Positions 29,294 to 40,533 of a DNA stretch of 64,000 nt are shown piece after piece (positions within the stretch are counted from its first letter, which is position 1; each line of letters begins with the position of its first letter). Source of the DNA: Chondrus crispus (taxonomy: Eukaryota; Rhodophyta; Florideophyceae; Gigartinales; Gigartinaceae); contig NW_005178994.1 in the NCBI RefSeq assembly GCF_000350225.1, positions 105,658-169,657 of the forward strand, read 5' to 3'. Made by a program: the position numbers and the translations under genes. The notes beneath the pieces are model-generated. The model saw nothing but the letters and a program-made list of their open reading frames with translations. It did no database searches and was not told where the DNA came from.

Positions 29294-31311
29294 CCAACCG
29301 CTCCTTTTGGGATAAAGGTAACCGACCGCGGTTGGAAAAAATTCCAATAAAGGGGCAAGGACACCGGTCCTCCAACCTCCCCCGACGGGGAGGGAGTCAC
29401 ACGACTCCAGGAGCAACACCAGACGAAGATCCTCGAAAGGAGCACGCAAACGCGAAGAAGTCGCGTGACAGCAAGCAGTACGGGCTGCCCTATGACAATC
29501 CCAGCGGAAGCGGCAACAAACGGAGAAGAACAACGGACCCTCCCAGCCGATAATACGGACCAGAACCGCGGTAGCTCACAGGGGTATTAACACGACAGCA
29601 TGAGTCAGGGGGTCCCGAATCCCCTCGCCGCCACAGGGGCGCAGCAGCGATCTGCATGAACTCTCGAATCGCCAATTGTTAAACGCCAACTCAAGGGGTA
29701 GGGCGTGGGATTTCACGCGCTCTGTAGCGTGCCATGCCCGCCGAAAGGGTCGCCTCGATAACCTGGCGCCGGTGCGTGAGTACGCGAACGTACGGGGCGC
29801 CTAAAATAAGGCACGAGGAGCAATGGAGGCGTACCCATGCTCAAGGTACGGACCAAGTGAGGAAGAGGTGAACAAGCCCGACGCGCAATTAATACGTCGG
29901 CGCAGAACTCGTGCCACAACTGTCGACCCGCCTCACCGTCAGCCTGCGGTACGCACTGTAAATTCGGTACAGACCGTTCTGGCAAACCGCCGCCACCGAC
30001 GGCAGAAGGTTAAAAACAGATGAAATTAAGGGTGAATGGGAAATTACACAGCCACGCGCGGGTGGCACGTGCGGGAAGCGCCACCGAGCCACATGTAATC
30101 GATGACAGGGCAGCGATACGTGCGTCGCGCCCGGCACTTGGCAATAACCACCCCACGGGCGGGGACTAATTTTTTGGCAAAAATACATTTTCGCGGGAAA
30201 ATTATTTTTTGGAATTATTTTTTTGGGGGATTTAATCAAGGTCAATGCGCTTCTGCGCACGTGCAGGGCTGGACAGCGCGCGCGCATGCGTGTCGCACTG
30301 TAGAGAATGCGCTCTGCAGCAGTTGCCGGACAGAAACGCGCACGCGCTCGCCGCACCTGCCTTCACTACCGGCCCCGCGTCTCCGCTCCCTCCTTCCGCC
30401 CGCGCGATGCTGCTCCGCCGCGCGCGCTGACACCGCGCTGCCCTACGAGCCCTCGCCGCCAACGGCGAGGGGGCCAAAGAGAATTGCATTCGTCGCGCGC
30501 CGCGCCCTCGCCATCGGTGGCGAGGGTCGCGAAGGATAAGGACCGCGCCACGCGTCGTCGCACGCCGCGCCCTGGCCATCGGTGGCGAGGGTCGCGAAGG
30601 ATAAGGACCGCGCCGCGCGTCGTCGCGCGCCGCGCCCTCGCCATCGGTGGCGAGGGCCGACAAGTCTACAGTACAACGGGGGGGCGGTACCGACCGCCAC
30701 CGTCCGGGCACAGGCCCCGGAGCGCCTTCGCTCGCGCCGGTATAATGCTGCGAACCGTGCGGCGGGAGCGGATGGCGCCGGCGCGCCCGCCACGAAGGCG
30801 AGGTACGCCAGATAGAAAACGGACTTCGCGTCTTCGCGCTCTTGCCTCGACGGCGAGCGGCAAGAAGCAGGGTAGCGAACGACTACGCGTCCGCGCACTT
30901 CCCCGATGGGGAGTGGCGCCGCCAGTGAGACGACCGTGGCGAGCGCAATTGTGAATGCCGATCACACACCGGACGGACCTCCGCGCATCGGACGCTGCCG
31001 TCGTACGAGAGGAGCCGTTCACTCTCGCGCCTCCCGTTGCTCTACGAAGAGAGCCATGTTCGAACAGCATGATGGGCACGCAGAGTGACGACCGCCGGCA
31101 ACCGCGAGGGGAGAGGCGCGGCCCGTAAAGGCGCCGCACGAAGCGCCTTGTACGCGATCGTCGCACCGGACAGGACGACAGCCAACGGAAGGGGTGAACA
31201 AGAACGGAGAGCACGACGCACAAGGAAGTGAGGAACGAACGCAGGCGGGGGGGCCATAGGGAAACGAGGATTGAGTCTGGGAAGGAAGCACGAGTCACCC
31301 TACAAGCACAT
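29294..31311. other. Spacer of element D between pol and 3' LTR, no clear gene
   Basis: About 2 kb of GC-rich sequence. Open frames on the minus strand (30666-31298 and 30443-30898) exist, but I see no clear similarity to aORF of A, C or E, and part is made by the 65-bp tandem repeat. A short AT-rich patch lies at 30165-30235. Confidence 0.6.
30501..30660. repeat. 65-bp tandem repeat, about 2.5 copies
   Basis: Units start at 30501, 30566 and 30631 with CGCGCCCTCGCCATCGG. Each unit contains the hairpin CCTCGCCATCGGTGGCGAGG (the middle copy with one change). A related degenerate hairpin lies just upstream near 30450. Confidence 0.9.
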
Positions 31312-31346
31312 GTGAACGCGGACGTTCACACTTGTGGGGGGGGCCG

Positions 31347-32065
31347 TGTAGTATAACCCCCCCCTGGGGGCTTTTTAGTTAGATTGGATCAACAACAGGA
31401 TCCCCTACTGTAGAGCTCGACGCTCTACAGTACAACCACGCGTGTCCACGTGTACACCACGGGGACAACAGACACGCGCATACACGTGCACACGTGTACC
31501 AAGCGCGAACGAAGCGCGCACGTACCACGGGTAATACGTGTACTGTCAGCCTCGACATAGCTGACAGTATTACAGTGCAGGCCGACCTGCACTACAGTAG
31601 CCCACTACAGTACCTCGGTACTGTAGTGTACCTCGGTACTGTAGTGTTATGATAGATTGTTTTGTATATTAAATATGGAGCGGACCGACGGCGGCAGAGG
31701 GGGACAAGCACGGACTTGTCACCCACCGACCGTCAAGGTCCGACTTCCCGCTTATTCTAAGGTAGCGTTCGCTAACTACCTTAGAGCGGCACCGAGCGCG
31801 GGTTGAGGACGCGCGCGGTACGCCCACGAGCCGGCTCCGCCTCCGCCCGTCGGTACTGGATCGTTACCCAGTACCGCGCCGGGGCGTCGAGACGTCGAAC
31901 CGCTCGCGCGTACCGGCGTCCTCCCCGTTCCTGCTCTACCACGCTACCTGGGCCCGCTGCCCGGTGCCGTTAGCTGGTGTCCTGCTTCACCCCCGTCTTC
32001 CCGATCGGACGGGGTCTCGGTCGAACTGTGCATACACCCCTATCGCTGGGGGTGTTTATGCTACA
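31347..32065 (+). other. 3' LTR of element D
   Basis: A 719-bp copy of the 5' LTR. It is longer mainly because of an 18-bp tandem duplication inside the stem-loop block (TACCTCGGTACTGTAGTG) and a 7-bp insertion near 31955. It is followed by the TSD ATGGT. Confidence 0.92.
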
Positions 32066-32070
32066 ATGGT

Positions 32071-35000
32071 TACTGCGTAGGGCCGTGAGTTTAGTATTTC
32101 TTCGTCCCACGCCACCTTTTCCATCATCAGTTCATTCACTCTCCGCCTGGTATCTTCCATCACGTAGGCACACAGTTGGCGTAGCGACGCTCTCTGTTAC
32201 TTTGTCATTAATTGCGAGCGACCGACGACGGGGACGCCCCCATTCGGCTTCATAACGGGATCTCATCTTAGAGGACTTCGAACGGGTCCCCCACGTAGTG
32301 GCTCTCCACTCGGCTTCCTTGGTCTTCGACCGCCTCATATAATGTGTCGTCGAATCGTAGTTTGAACCACTCTACAGTACGCGAACCTCCTCGTCCTGTG
32401 CGTTGGGCCTCAGCCCAATCCCTCGGAAGCCTTCAAGATTGAAGCACGCACCGGTGATCCTGTCAATGTTGCTCACTCGTCATTCCCCCATTTTCTACCT
32501 CGTTCCTATGAGGGCGGAAAACTGCCGTCCTCTTCGAGGACTTCCATCCTTCCAAATGCATCAATAAATAAAGTAAGAAATGGTATCGGGCAACCCCGCT
32601 GTCCGAGTATACGGGGCGTCGCCCCCTTATATATTTATGTCTTCTTGTATGACAGCGTCTTGCTGCACTCGTTGCCCTCGTATCGGAGGGACCCTTTTTT
32701 CCGTCAAGAGTGGGGCTTCCCTCTTTCTCGCGACTGGGAACGAGCTTGAAAAGCATCGTCCCTTCGAATTTCCCTTTAAGTGGGAAAACAATGGCGACTG
32801 CGTCACCAGCGCGACGATTGTGTTATTTGACCGTCCTTGTCTCTGCTCCTATACTGGGAAAAATTCCATTCGTGGTCGACCACGATCTCCGTAAGACAGG
32901 CCATTCGTGCGATGCCTCTACTGTCTTCGTGCGTTGCATCCCGGTTCGGGTACATATCTAGTCCAAATAAAATTGAGCGTAGAGGCAGAACATGTCTCTC
33001 TGGTCCTCCATCGCGAGGGGGCTTGACAGTCCTCCTATAGTTGTGTCTTAGAGGGAGTTGGGGAATTTTGGTGATCTTGGGGAGCGTCGTCGCCCTTGCC
33101 AAGGCCACTCGCGACATCTTCGATCTTGGTACGTGGGGGACGCGTCCTTTGCCCCAGGCTTGAACAACGACACTCTCCATCTCCTCTCTGTGTTTCGTTG
33201 TACTTCACTGCCTTCGCAAAAAAACATGTTTTTTTGCGAAGGCAGTGAAGTATCTGCAGATAGAAGGAGGACAGAAAGAAATAATAAAGTAGAAAGGTAG
33301 GGGAATAGGGAGGGGAATCAAAGAAAAGAGGGTAAAAGGACATGGAAAGGAAAGGGGAGGGACCCTCACGGTTGGTCGCTCGGGGTAAGAAAAAATTGAC
33401 GTGAGCTGTGACATCGGCAGTCGTCATGACCGACGGACTGAACACCGTAATCAAGCTCGTCGAGCTACCCATTCTCTCCGCTGGAGTCGTTCTCGCCGCA
33501 GTGGTCCTCTAGGGCGTGCGAGGAGGAGACTGGGGAGTGACTCTCCGTCACCTCATAAATGAAGAAAGCAAATGCCGTTTCCCTTGTCTCTTGTTTACCT
33601 GTTTTTCTTTCCTTTGTTGCTGCCTCGAACGACGAAGTCTTTCACGAGAATATTCGCGGTCTGGCGCAGGAAGGGGCAGCCTTCCTAGGCGAGTGTGTGC
33701 GACAACTTACACGCGGTCTTCTTCGAAGTTTGCATGTCATGTGCTCGTGTGGGAGGACCCTCCCGCTCGTCGAGCGTCGGTCTCTCAGTTCGCCGATCGT
33801 AGTCACCGCCTTTGAAACGTTTCCGGCGGCGTCGTCGTTCTGTGTTGTGGTCAGCGTCGCGCGCGATGGTTGGTGACGGGGCTTCCGGACGGCCTCGGAT
33901 ACTTGTGCCGTTGGCTATAGCAAGCGACACTCCGTTCTCGTATGACCGACAAGTTCCGTACCTTCCCTTAATTTTGATTAAAATTTCGAAGACTGACCAG
34001 TGTTCAATTTTCAACTTTCACCGCCCGTCCAGCAGCTCCCTGCCGGCATCCCCATTTTTTTCGATTAAATCATGCCCCACGAGGGCGGATCACTGATCCA
34101 AGCGTCCCTTCACGCGTGCGCGGCGGCAACGCGTGATCGTATCCAAGGAGGTGTATTACCTCAGCCTGAGACTACAGTAAATGTTTCCATTTCATGGCAT
34201 GGCAGCGCACGCTGCTTCATTCATGTGAGGGAGTCCGATGCAGAATCGCCTAACTCATTCCAGTTTCCTTCTCTCATTTCCTGTGATCGCGATGCCGGCG
34301 ACTATCGCTACTCTCTCTCTTCGCGGTGCGCTTCACATCGTCCACGTCCTCTTGATTCGTCTCGTTCACGTGCGCGTGCCCGCGCATTTCAACTGCCTCT
34401 TTTCCACACCTTCTCGTTCTTCCTGCGCGGGACAGCATTCCGACCGACTCGGCGTTATCCCTTTTGGCTCCCCCCCGAGCTACGGGAGGTTGTCTTGTCG
34501 ACAGGAATTTACCCCTTTCTCGCTTCCGTGCGCGTCCTTCTGCGCGATACAAAACAACAAAACAGAATTGACGACAAAAGAATCAGACAAACGCTAGGCG
34601 TGGTATCGCCCGATCGATCGCTGTACGTCAACGACGTTCCCATCAGGGCTTCTATTCGACTCATTCTGGGCGTGGGCGACACCGGGGGTGTTTGCCGGCC
34701 GTCCCAGTCTCTCGAACTCGACTTCACGCCTTTCTTAACGCCCTATGCCTCTCAATCGTCAGTGCCGTTCCCGGATCATTGTTAAAATTCACACAACCCT
34801 TCTGTGTTCCGCGTTTTTCCTCGCGACTCTTGTCTCTCTGAACTTCCTTCACGTGATCCGTCCTCTCCTACCTCGACTCGAGATACAGCGTGTAGCCTTA
34901 ATCACGATCGGCGATTCGCAGTCCCTTGTCGCCCTTGGGCGCCTGTCGTGTTCTTCTGACATTACGCACCATCCTTCCGGAATGACCGACCTAGGTGCGT

Positions 35001-35138
35001 CTCGGGAAGGGAAAACAAACATAAAAAACAAAACAACCAAAAAAAACGAAACAGAATAGTTAAGAAGGTAAAAACATAGGAAACTGGTTGCGGCTCGCGT
35101 CTTCTTTTCGCTTTCCATCATCACATTGCGTATGGAGC
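32071..35138. other. Spacer of element E, right part, no clear gene
   Basis: About 3 kb between the element D insertion and the end of E integrase. Frames of 100-237 codons on the plus strand (for example 34072-34785) show no recognisable domain and are not obviously similar to aORF-C. T-rich/A-rich runs at 35010-35075 and a perfect 52-bp palindrome are the only marked features. Confidence 0.6.
33201..33252. repeat. Perfect 52-bp palindrome
   Basis: Each 26-base arm begins TACTTCACTGCCTTCGC and ends in a seven-base A run plus CA, centred on ACATGT; no mismatch and no loop. It lies in the 3' spacer of element E. Confidence 0.95.
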
Positions 35139-36950
35139 TCATCCTGGTCTCGCGCGTGCGACTTGCGGCGGGAGGGGAAGTTTGTTCCTCCGGAAATACG
35201 TGACGGCCGCGCTGCGGGATAATTGCTCAATGGGCGCCCACGTCGCGTCCTTGGGCGTATAGCCGTACCATTCCACCTTAAGAATCAAATTACCATTTTG
35301 ATAATCGTGGTCGGCGACCCGATCGATTACGTATTCCGTATTTTCCGTTTCCTCTCCTTTCTCTGAACTGTTCCCTTCCCCCTCCTGAAGATTTTCCAAC
35401 TCGTCCTCTTCTCTGGACTTTCCGAAATCGCGTAGGTCCGGAGATGTCTCCGCTGTCGGCGCTTGACTAATTAGATTGTCCTGGTCCCCTGACGTAGGCG
35501 CACGGGTGTGAGGACATTCCTCGTCCTCCATTACCTCTCCTTCTTCGTTGAGCTCCGGCGCTCCCAGGAACTGTAGCGCTTGACGTAGGCCAGTTATCGG
35601 CGCGTAGTCCATCGGGCTTGGGGCTAACTCCACCCTGTCTCGCGAGACGCGTTCCTCCTGATCGCCAATGGCAATGACTACCGTATGTTGATCCGATCTT
35701 CTGACCTGATAAGGTCCTGTAGCGACTTGTGCCGGCTTGTGTTTCGGTTCGCTAGCTGTGCCCTGCTCCTTCCGGAGGAACACGTAGGACCCCGGTGGGA
35801 TCTCATATTGCGGTTTGCGAAGGCGTGCGTCGAAATTTCGCTTGTACCGGGCTTGTTCCTTCCGCAAACTCCTATCGGCGCTTCGCATTAGGCTCTCCAA
35901 CCACGACTGCCATTTCAGGTAGTATGCTCGTGACGAGCTGAAATTCTCCAATGTTGGTTGCGCTTGTAACGCAATGTTTCTCGGCGCCCGAGCCAACACC
36001 AGCTCGAAGGGCGCAATGTTCGTAGTTCGATGAACTTGTGTGTTGTAGGCGAACGTCACAGCGTCGCTAAATAAGTCCCAGTCCTTGGGGTGCTCTCCAA
36101 CGTATTTTCGCAACGCGGAAGTCAGCGTGCGGTTAAATCTCTCAACTTGGCCGTTGGCTTGCGGGTGGTACGTAGTCGTGAACACATTGCGGATGCCGAG
36201 AATTCGACAGACGTTCTGAAAGAACCGGGCCGTGAACTGTGTTCCATTGTCGGACAGCAGCTTGACCGGCGGTCCGTACACGAATACCCAATGGTGAACG
36301 AAGGCTTGTGCGATGTGCGCAGCTGATATCTTCTTCAACGGTACGGTTCGTACCAGTTTCGAGTATCGATCGCTGATCACGAGAATATACCGATTTCCTC
36401 GCTTAGTTGTAATTAGCTCGCCGAGGATGTCGATGGCGACAAATTCCAGCGGCGCTTTGGGCGTGAACAGCTTCATTTTCTTCGTCTTTTTTCTTAACTT
36501 CACCCTTTCCTGCGCACATGCGGCGCAATTCTTCGCGACTGCGTAGCAGTCTAGGGCCATCGTAGGCCAATATAAATATCTTCTCAAAGTCTTGTAAAGT
36601 TTCCTGCCTCCCGGGTGGCCTGCCAATTTTGCGTAGTGGCTCAACCCTAGGACGCGGTCCCTTAACGATTGTGGTATTACCACTTGTACAAACTCCGCCG
36701 CGGTACGGCATAGAGTTCCTTCGGGTTCCTCGGTCTCCGTGCTGAACGTTCTCACCTTTCCGGCGTCCATTTCTTCCTTGATGCCGTTGCAGAAGGGGTC
36801 GACGGCTTGCTCGCGGATGAGCTCCTCCGGAGTGACAGCTTGGAATTGATCGAGGTGATCAGGGGCGGTCCCTCCCTCAAGAGCGAGGATGTCGTCTGCC
36901 GCGTCAATACTTTTCTTGTCCTCCACTGTACCCTCGGCCGGTTCGGCCAT
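35139..36950 (-). CDS. Element E integrase and chromodomain (fossil)
   Basis: This 603-residue frame starts at ATG 36950 (MAEPAEG). After an acidic N-terminus comes the HHCC domain (HYAKLAGHPGGRKLYKTLRR; CAACAQERVK), then the core with VAIDILGELITTKRG, LLSDNGTQFTARFF and NGQVERFNRTLTSA. A C-terminal chromodomain follows an acidic linker: YVIDRVADHDYQNG, KVEWYGYTPKDATWAPIE. It is the best-preserved integrase of the window. It lies directly downstream of the RT/RNase H frame; how the two are expressed together is not visible. Confidence 0.92.
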   Translation of the reverse strand: MAEPAEGTVEDKKSIDAADDILALEGGTAPDHLDQFQAVTPEELIREQAVDPFCNGIKEEMDAGKVRTFSTETEEPEGTLCRTAAEFVQVVIPQSLRDRVLGLSHYAKLAGHPGGRKLYKTLRRYLYWPTMALDCYAVAKNCAACAQERVKLRKKTKKMKLFTPKAPLEFVAIDILGELITTKRGNRYILVISDRYSKLVRTVPLKKISAAHIAQAFVHHWVFVYGPPVKLLSDNGTQFTARFFQNVCRILGIRNVFTTTYHPQANGQVERFNRTLTSALRKYVGEHPKDWDLFSDAVTFAYNTQVHRTTNIAPFELVLARAPRNIALQAQPTLENFSSSRAYYLKWQSWLESLMRSADRSLRKEQARYKRNFDARLRKPQYEIPPGSYVFLRKEQGTASEPKHKPAQVATGPYQVRRSDQHTVVIAIGDQEERVSRDRVELAPSPMDYAPITGLRQALQFLGAPELNEEGEVMEDEECPHTRAPTSGDQDNLISQAPTAETSPDLRDFGKSREEDELENLQEGEGNSSEKGEETENTEYVIDRVADHDYQNGNLILKVEWYGYTPKDATWAPIEQLSRSAAVTYFRRNKLPLPPQVARARPG

Positions 36951-36962
36951 AAAGCAAGGGAT

Positions 36963-39419
36963 TTAGTCGACGGTTTCTCCTGCGGTTCGCAACCTTGACA
37001 AAGCGTCCGCCTGGCTGTTAGCCTTTCCCTTTTTGTACTTGATTTTAAAATCGAATTCCAAGAGGCGTAGCCTCCATCGGATTAATCTCCCGCTGGGGTC
37101 GGTTACGTTCATCAACCACCTCAATGAGGCATGGTCGGTATGCACGATGAAGTGCTCGCCATATAGATATGGTCTTAGAGTCTGTACGGCCCAAATTACC
37201 GCTAGACATTCTTTTTCTGATACAGAATAGTTTCTCTCGGCTGCGGCTAACGTTCTTGAAAAGAACCCGATGGGTTTGCGTTGCGCATCCGGGTGTGTTT
37301 GAAATAGTGCAGCGCCTATTTGGTAGTCGCTTGCATCGGTATCTAACGAGTAGGGTAGGTCCTTCTTCGGCAGCGCCAACACCGGCGGTGCCAAGATGGC
37401 GTCCTTGAGCTTATGAAAAGCTTTCTTGCACGGTTCGTCGAATCCTTCCAACTGGACCGGTTGTCCTTTCTTCAACAGTTGATTGAGGGGATGCGCGATT
37501 TTCGCATAATGCGGAACGAATCTGCGGTAGACATTACAAAGTCCCAAGAAGCTCCTGAGCTGGGTCTTCGTTTGAGGGTACCTCACTTGTTCCAATGCGA
37601 CGGTTCGCGCATCGTCCACTTCCAATGTACCTGACCGAACGACATGGCCCAGGTACTTGATCTTTTCCACGAAAAATTCACACTTGCGAAGCTTGAGCTT
37701 CACACCTGCCTTCTCCAATACAGAAAGTATTTCATCCACGTGCACGATGTGCTCCTCCCACGACTTGCTAAAAATTATTATGTCGTCCAGATACACCAAA
37801 CAGCACTTCCAACGGAACGGAGAGAGCAGGATATCCATTACTCTCTGGAACGTCGCTGGCGCGTTAGTTAGCCCGAAGGGCATTCTTGAGAAGCGATACA
37901 GTCCTGAGTGACACGAAAATGCGGTCTTGTCGCGGTCGCGCTCAGGGATAGGCATCTGCCAATATCCCGAGATCGCGTCCAACGCGGAGAAAACCTTGGT
38001 GTCGCCAAGCGAGTCCAGGCACTCATCCATGCGCGGTAAGGGGTACGTGTCCTTCACCGTCACTGCGTTCAGCCTGCGGTAGTCTACGCAAAAACGCATT
38101 GACCCGTCCGGCTTGGGCACCAGCAACACGGGCGACGCCCATTCTGACTGCGCTGGTTCTATCACTCCTGCCTCCAACATCTTCTGCACCTCTGCATCTT
38201 CTACTTCGCGGGCTTTAGGCCCGGCCCGATACGGGGCTTGTGCGATGGGACGAGTCTCGGGGATCAACTCGATCCGATGGACGGTGGTATTAATTTCACC
38301 AAGGGTCCCATCCCACATCTTATAGTACTTCTTCAACATCCATCGGAACCGCTCGCGCAGCCGTTCCGGCACGTGGCTCAGGTCGAGGTTCTCCACGTCC
38401 GGCGGTGGCGGCTCAATCCTGCGTTGCGGCTTCGTAGATGCCGACGCGGAGAGCTCTGCCGACCGTTCTTCTGGCTGGTCCTCGCGCGCTTGATCCGACG
38501 GTTCGCATCTTGTCTCGCCCTTAGGCGTCTTGGTGGAATTAGGAAAATTTTCCTTCTTCCTTTCTTGAATTCCGAGAACTTCACCAATGGTGGTTTTGCT
38601 CTCGAGCGCGGCTCTCGGGTGCGGTAATAATTCTGCCACCACTTGGCCTTTTTGCACCCTGACAGGGTACGTCCTAAAATTCGCAACGAGTAAACGAAAT
38701 GGCCTGTCAGGCCCAACCTGAACGACACCATTCGTGCACGTCAACCCGTGCCTTTCGTACAACGAGTACGGCTGAACCACAACCAAGCCCGCCCTCTTCG
38801 AGGTGCATTCCACGACGCGTTGCGTCCCTGGCTCGATAGTCGTGGCTCTTGCCACTTTTACCTTAGGGGAAAATTGCTCCCCCTTTCCATCATTCTCGTC
38901 CTTTCCCGGGACGAGATTCTTCTTCCCTCTTCTCGTCGAGAACCGCCTAACTATCGGAACCTCCGAGAAATCCGCCAACTCAACCGTTTTCTTCCTTGGA
39001 TAAATTGCTTCCACAAACCGGTCACAGAAGTCCGCGCCTAGAATTAGCGGGACTGCTAGTTTTTCGCATACAATAAACTCGGCTGCGGCCACAAATTTTC
39101 CAAGCCTCACAGGCATTCTAATTGTGCCGAGAGTCCGGAGTGGCCTATTGTTCGCGTCGCCGATATCTTGGGTCGGTCCGTAGGACACTAGAGATTCCAT
39201 TCCAGCTGGGAGTTCCGATTTTCGCACAAGGTTTGGTCCCGCGCCGGTGTCTAAAACAGACAACACCCGGCTCATCAATCCAATTGTGGGTCCGATATCC
39301 GCGTAAACTTTGTAGTTTTTTCGCGCAAGGACCAAAATCTTCTCGGGACACTCCCTTCGCGTAACCCTGTACCAGGGTCTTCGAACTTCTTCCAGCGGAT
39401 GATCTCGGGCTCGGCTCAA
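36963..39419 (-). CDS. Element E pol: protease, RT, RNase H (fossil)
   Basis: The open frame of about 818 residues contains, in order, retropepsin (VLSVLDTGAGPNLVRKSELP near residue 50, LILGADFCDRF), a charged linker (about residues 255-390), RT (RFCVDYRRLNAVTVKDTYPL; CLVYLDDIIIFSKSWEEH near residue 545), the thumb (LCNVYRRFVPHYAKIAHPL) and RNase H (YSLDTDASDYQIGAALFQ, EKECLAVIWAVQTL, HTDHASLRWLM). The first codon of the frame is not ATG, so pol is probably made as a gag-pol fusion, as known for gypsy elements. Confidence 0.92.
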   Translation of the reverse strand: MSRARDHPLEEVRRPWYRVTRRECPEKILVLARKNYKVYADIGPTIGLMSRVLSVLDTGAGPNLVRKSELPAGMESLVSYGPTQDIGDANNRPLRTLGTIRMPVRLGKFVAAAEFIVCEKLAVPLILGADFCDRFVEAIYPRKKTVELADFSEVPIVRRFSTRRGKKNLVPGKDENDGKGEQFSPKVKVARATTIEPGTQRVVECTSKRAGLVVVQPYSLYERHGLTCTNGVVQVGPDRPFRLLVANFRTYPVRVQKGQVVAELLPHPRAALESKTTIGEVLGIQERKKENFPNSTKTPKGETRCEPSDQAREDQPEERSAELSASASTKPQRRIEPPPPDVENLDLSHVPERLRERFRWMLKKYYKMWDGTLGEINTTVHRIELIPETRPIAQAPYRAGPKAREVEDAEVQKMLEAGVIEPAQSEWASPVLLVPKPDGSMRFCVDYRRLNAVTVKDTYPLPRMDECLDSLGDTKVFSALDAISGYWQMPIPERDRDKTAFSCHSGLYRFSRMPFGLTNAPATFQRVMDILLSPFRWKCCLVYLDDIIIFSKSWEEHIVHVDEILSVLEKAGVKLKLRKCEFFVEKIKYLGHVVRSGTLEVDDARTVALEQVRYPQTKTQLRSFLGLCNVYRRFVPHYAKIAHPLNQLLKKGQPVQLEGFDEPCKKAFHKLKDAILAPPVLALPKKDLPYSLDTDASDYQIGAALFQTHPDAQRKPIGFFSRTLAAAERNYSVSEKECLAVIWAVQTLRPYLYGEHFIVHTDHASLRWLMNVTDPSGRLIRWRLRLLEFDFKIKYKKGKANSQADALSRLRTAGETVD

Positions 39420-39576
39420 ATTTTCTTGACTTGAGCTGGCCCTTTGGGCTTATCCACCAATCCAACAACCTCCTCCTCGAGGCCTGATTTTTCCTTTAGA
39501 GACGGGGAACGAGGCTGAGCCCCGGGCACAGTACGTCGACCCTGTGCCTCTCGCGACTCATGCGAGATTCCCCTCT

Positions 39577-40533
39577 CTAGTATTCCTGCCGCTGCGGGAT
39601 CCTTCTCACATCCGACGGCGCGGGCCCCGCGGTGGGCCCTCTGAAGGGTTGGTTCGACCTCGGCGTTGAAGCACTCGGCGTGCTCGCCATCTGCGAATCG
39701 AACCAATTCTTGACCTTCAGGTAACTCGTCGATGGTATCCCTAACCTCTCCATCGGAGACAACGCCTCATAATTTTCCAAAACTCGGTGCATTTCCCGGA
39801 GGGAAAGAATGCACGTTGGCGCGGCGTGCCCCTTTTCATAGCAATGATAGCACACCAGACCGTGCGTCTTGACGGGATACGGCGTCCTAGGTCCTCCACG
39901 GGCCGGCGGCCTTCCTTGACGTTGCGGCCTTCCCATCCAGCCTGTCCTTCGAAACGTCGTACCCTTGTCTTCCATCGGAATGCGCGGCGCCGGCGTGTGG
40001 CCGCGTCCCCGGAACATCATCACGGGATCCGTGGGCTCTGAAAACGACTCCGTCGTGTATGCAGGCGTCGGTAAAGTTGACGACCCGCTGTCCCCGTAGT
40101 CCTCGTGTCCGTAGCCCTCCGATGGCTCAATGAACTCGCCTTCGGCTACTAACGCTCCTTCGTAGTGATTTTCGCTACTTCCATGCGCACCGCGCTCATC
40201 TGACGCGGACATGGACTCGGCTAAATGGACTGCGGCGTGACTTTTGCGACCAGGATAAGAAGCCCTCGGCTTCTTCCCCGCCCTGAACGTCGACGGCGTC
40301 TGAATCGTGACCTTCTTGGTCTTCTTGTCCTTAGCGCGGCTCGCCGAGCCATGCGCCTTCGCGTAATTCACTAGTCTCAAAAATGAAACGTCCCGATTGT
40401 CTTGCCGGTATTGAGATACCATCGGCTTGATACTCGAATCGAGTCCTTCAATAAACATCGTCATCTGTTCTTCCATCGAATATACGTTTCCACATCGATT
40501 GCTTGCGTCCGTCAGACGGATATAAAATTCCAT
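39577..40533 (-). CDS. Element E gag, capsid end and nucleocapsid (fossil)
   Basis: It covers the end of the capsid (EFYIRLTDASNRCGNVYSM, MTMFIEGLDSSIKPMV), a basic linker (SRAKDKKTKKVTIQTP) and the CCHC zinc knuckle (GLVCYHCYEKGHAAPTC) near residue 235. It is colinear with element C gag at 15690-16636. Confidence 0.87.
   Translation of the reverse strand: MEFYIRLTDASNRCGNVYSMEEQMTMFIEGLDSSIKPMVSQYRQDNRDVSFLRLVNYAKAHGSASRAKDKKTKKVTIQTPSTFRAGKKPRASYPGRKSHAAVHLAESMSASDERGAHGSSENHYEGALVAEGEFIEPSEGYGHEDYGDSGSSTLPTPAYTTESFSEPTDPVMMFRGRGHTPAPRIPMEDKGTTFRRTGWMGRPQRQGRPPARGGPRTPYPVKTHGLVCYHCYEKGHAAPTCILSLREMHRVLENYEALSPMERLGIPSTSYLKVKNWFDSQMASTPSASTPRSNQPFRGPTAGPAPSDVRRIPQRQEY

Larger units (their letters stand above)
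21217..32065 (+). mobile_element. Ty3/gypsy element D
   Basis: LTRs 21217-21910 and 31347-32065 with perfect TSD ATGGT (21212-21216, 32066-32070) bound this element inside the spacer of E. Internal order: primer site, gag, capsid with zinc knuckle, protease/RT, RNase H, integrase, chromodomain, 2-kb spacer. The LTRs differ by four substitutions and a few indels by eye (about 0.6%). It is young, with few breaks. It belongs to a different family from C/E, nearer to A in pol sequence and in LTR type. Confidence 0.92.

Noticed and set aside
30443-31298. Antisense gene in element D comparable to the aORF of A, C and E
   Set aside because: Position fits, but I could not see convincing shared blocks and part of the frame is tandem repeat; left as spacer.
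33201-33252. Rho-independent terminator
   Set aside because: The T-run lies inside the stem and the host is a eukaryote; a palindrome is all that can be supported.
34072-34785. Frame of 237 codons in the element E spacer
   Set aside because: No domain, composition like its surroundings, no counterpart seen in element C.
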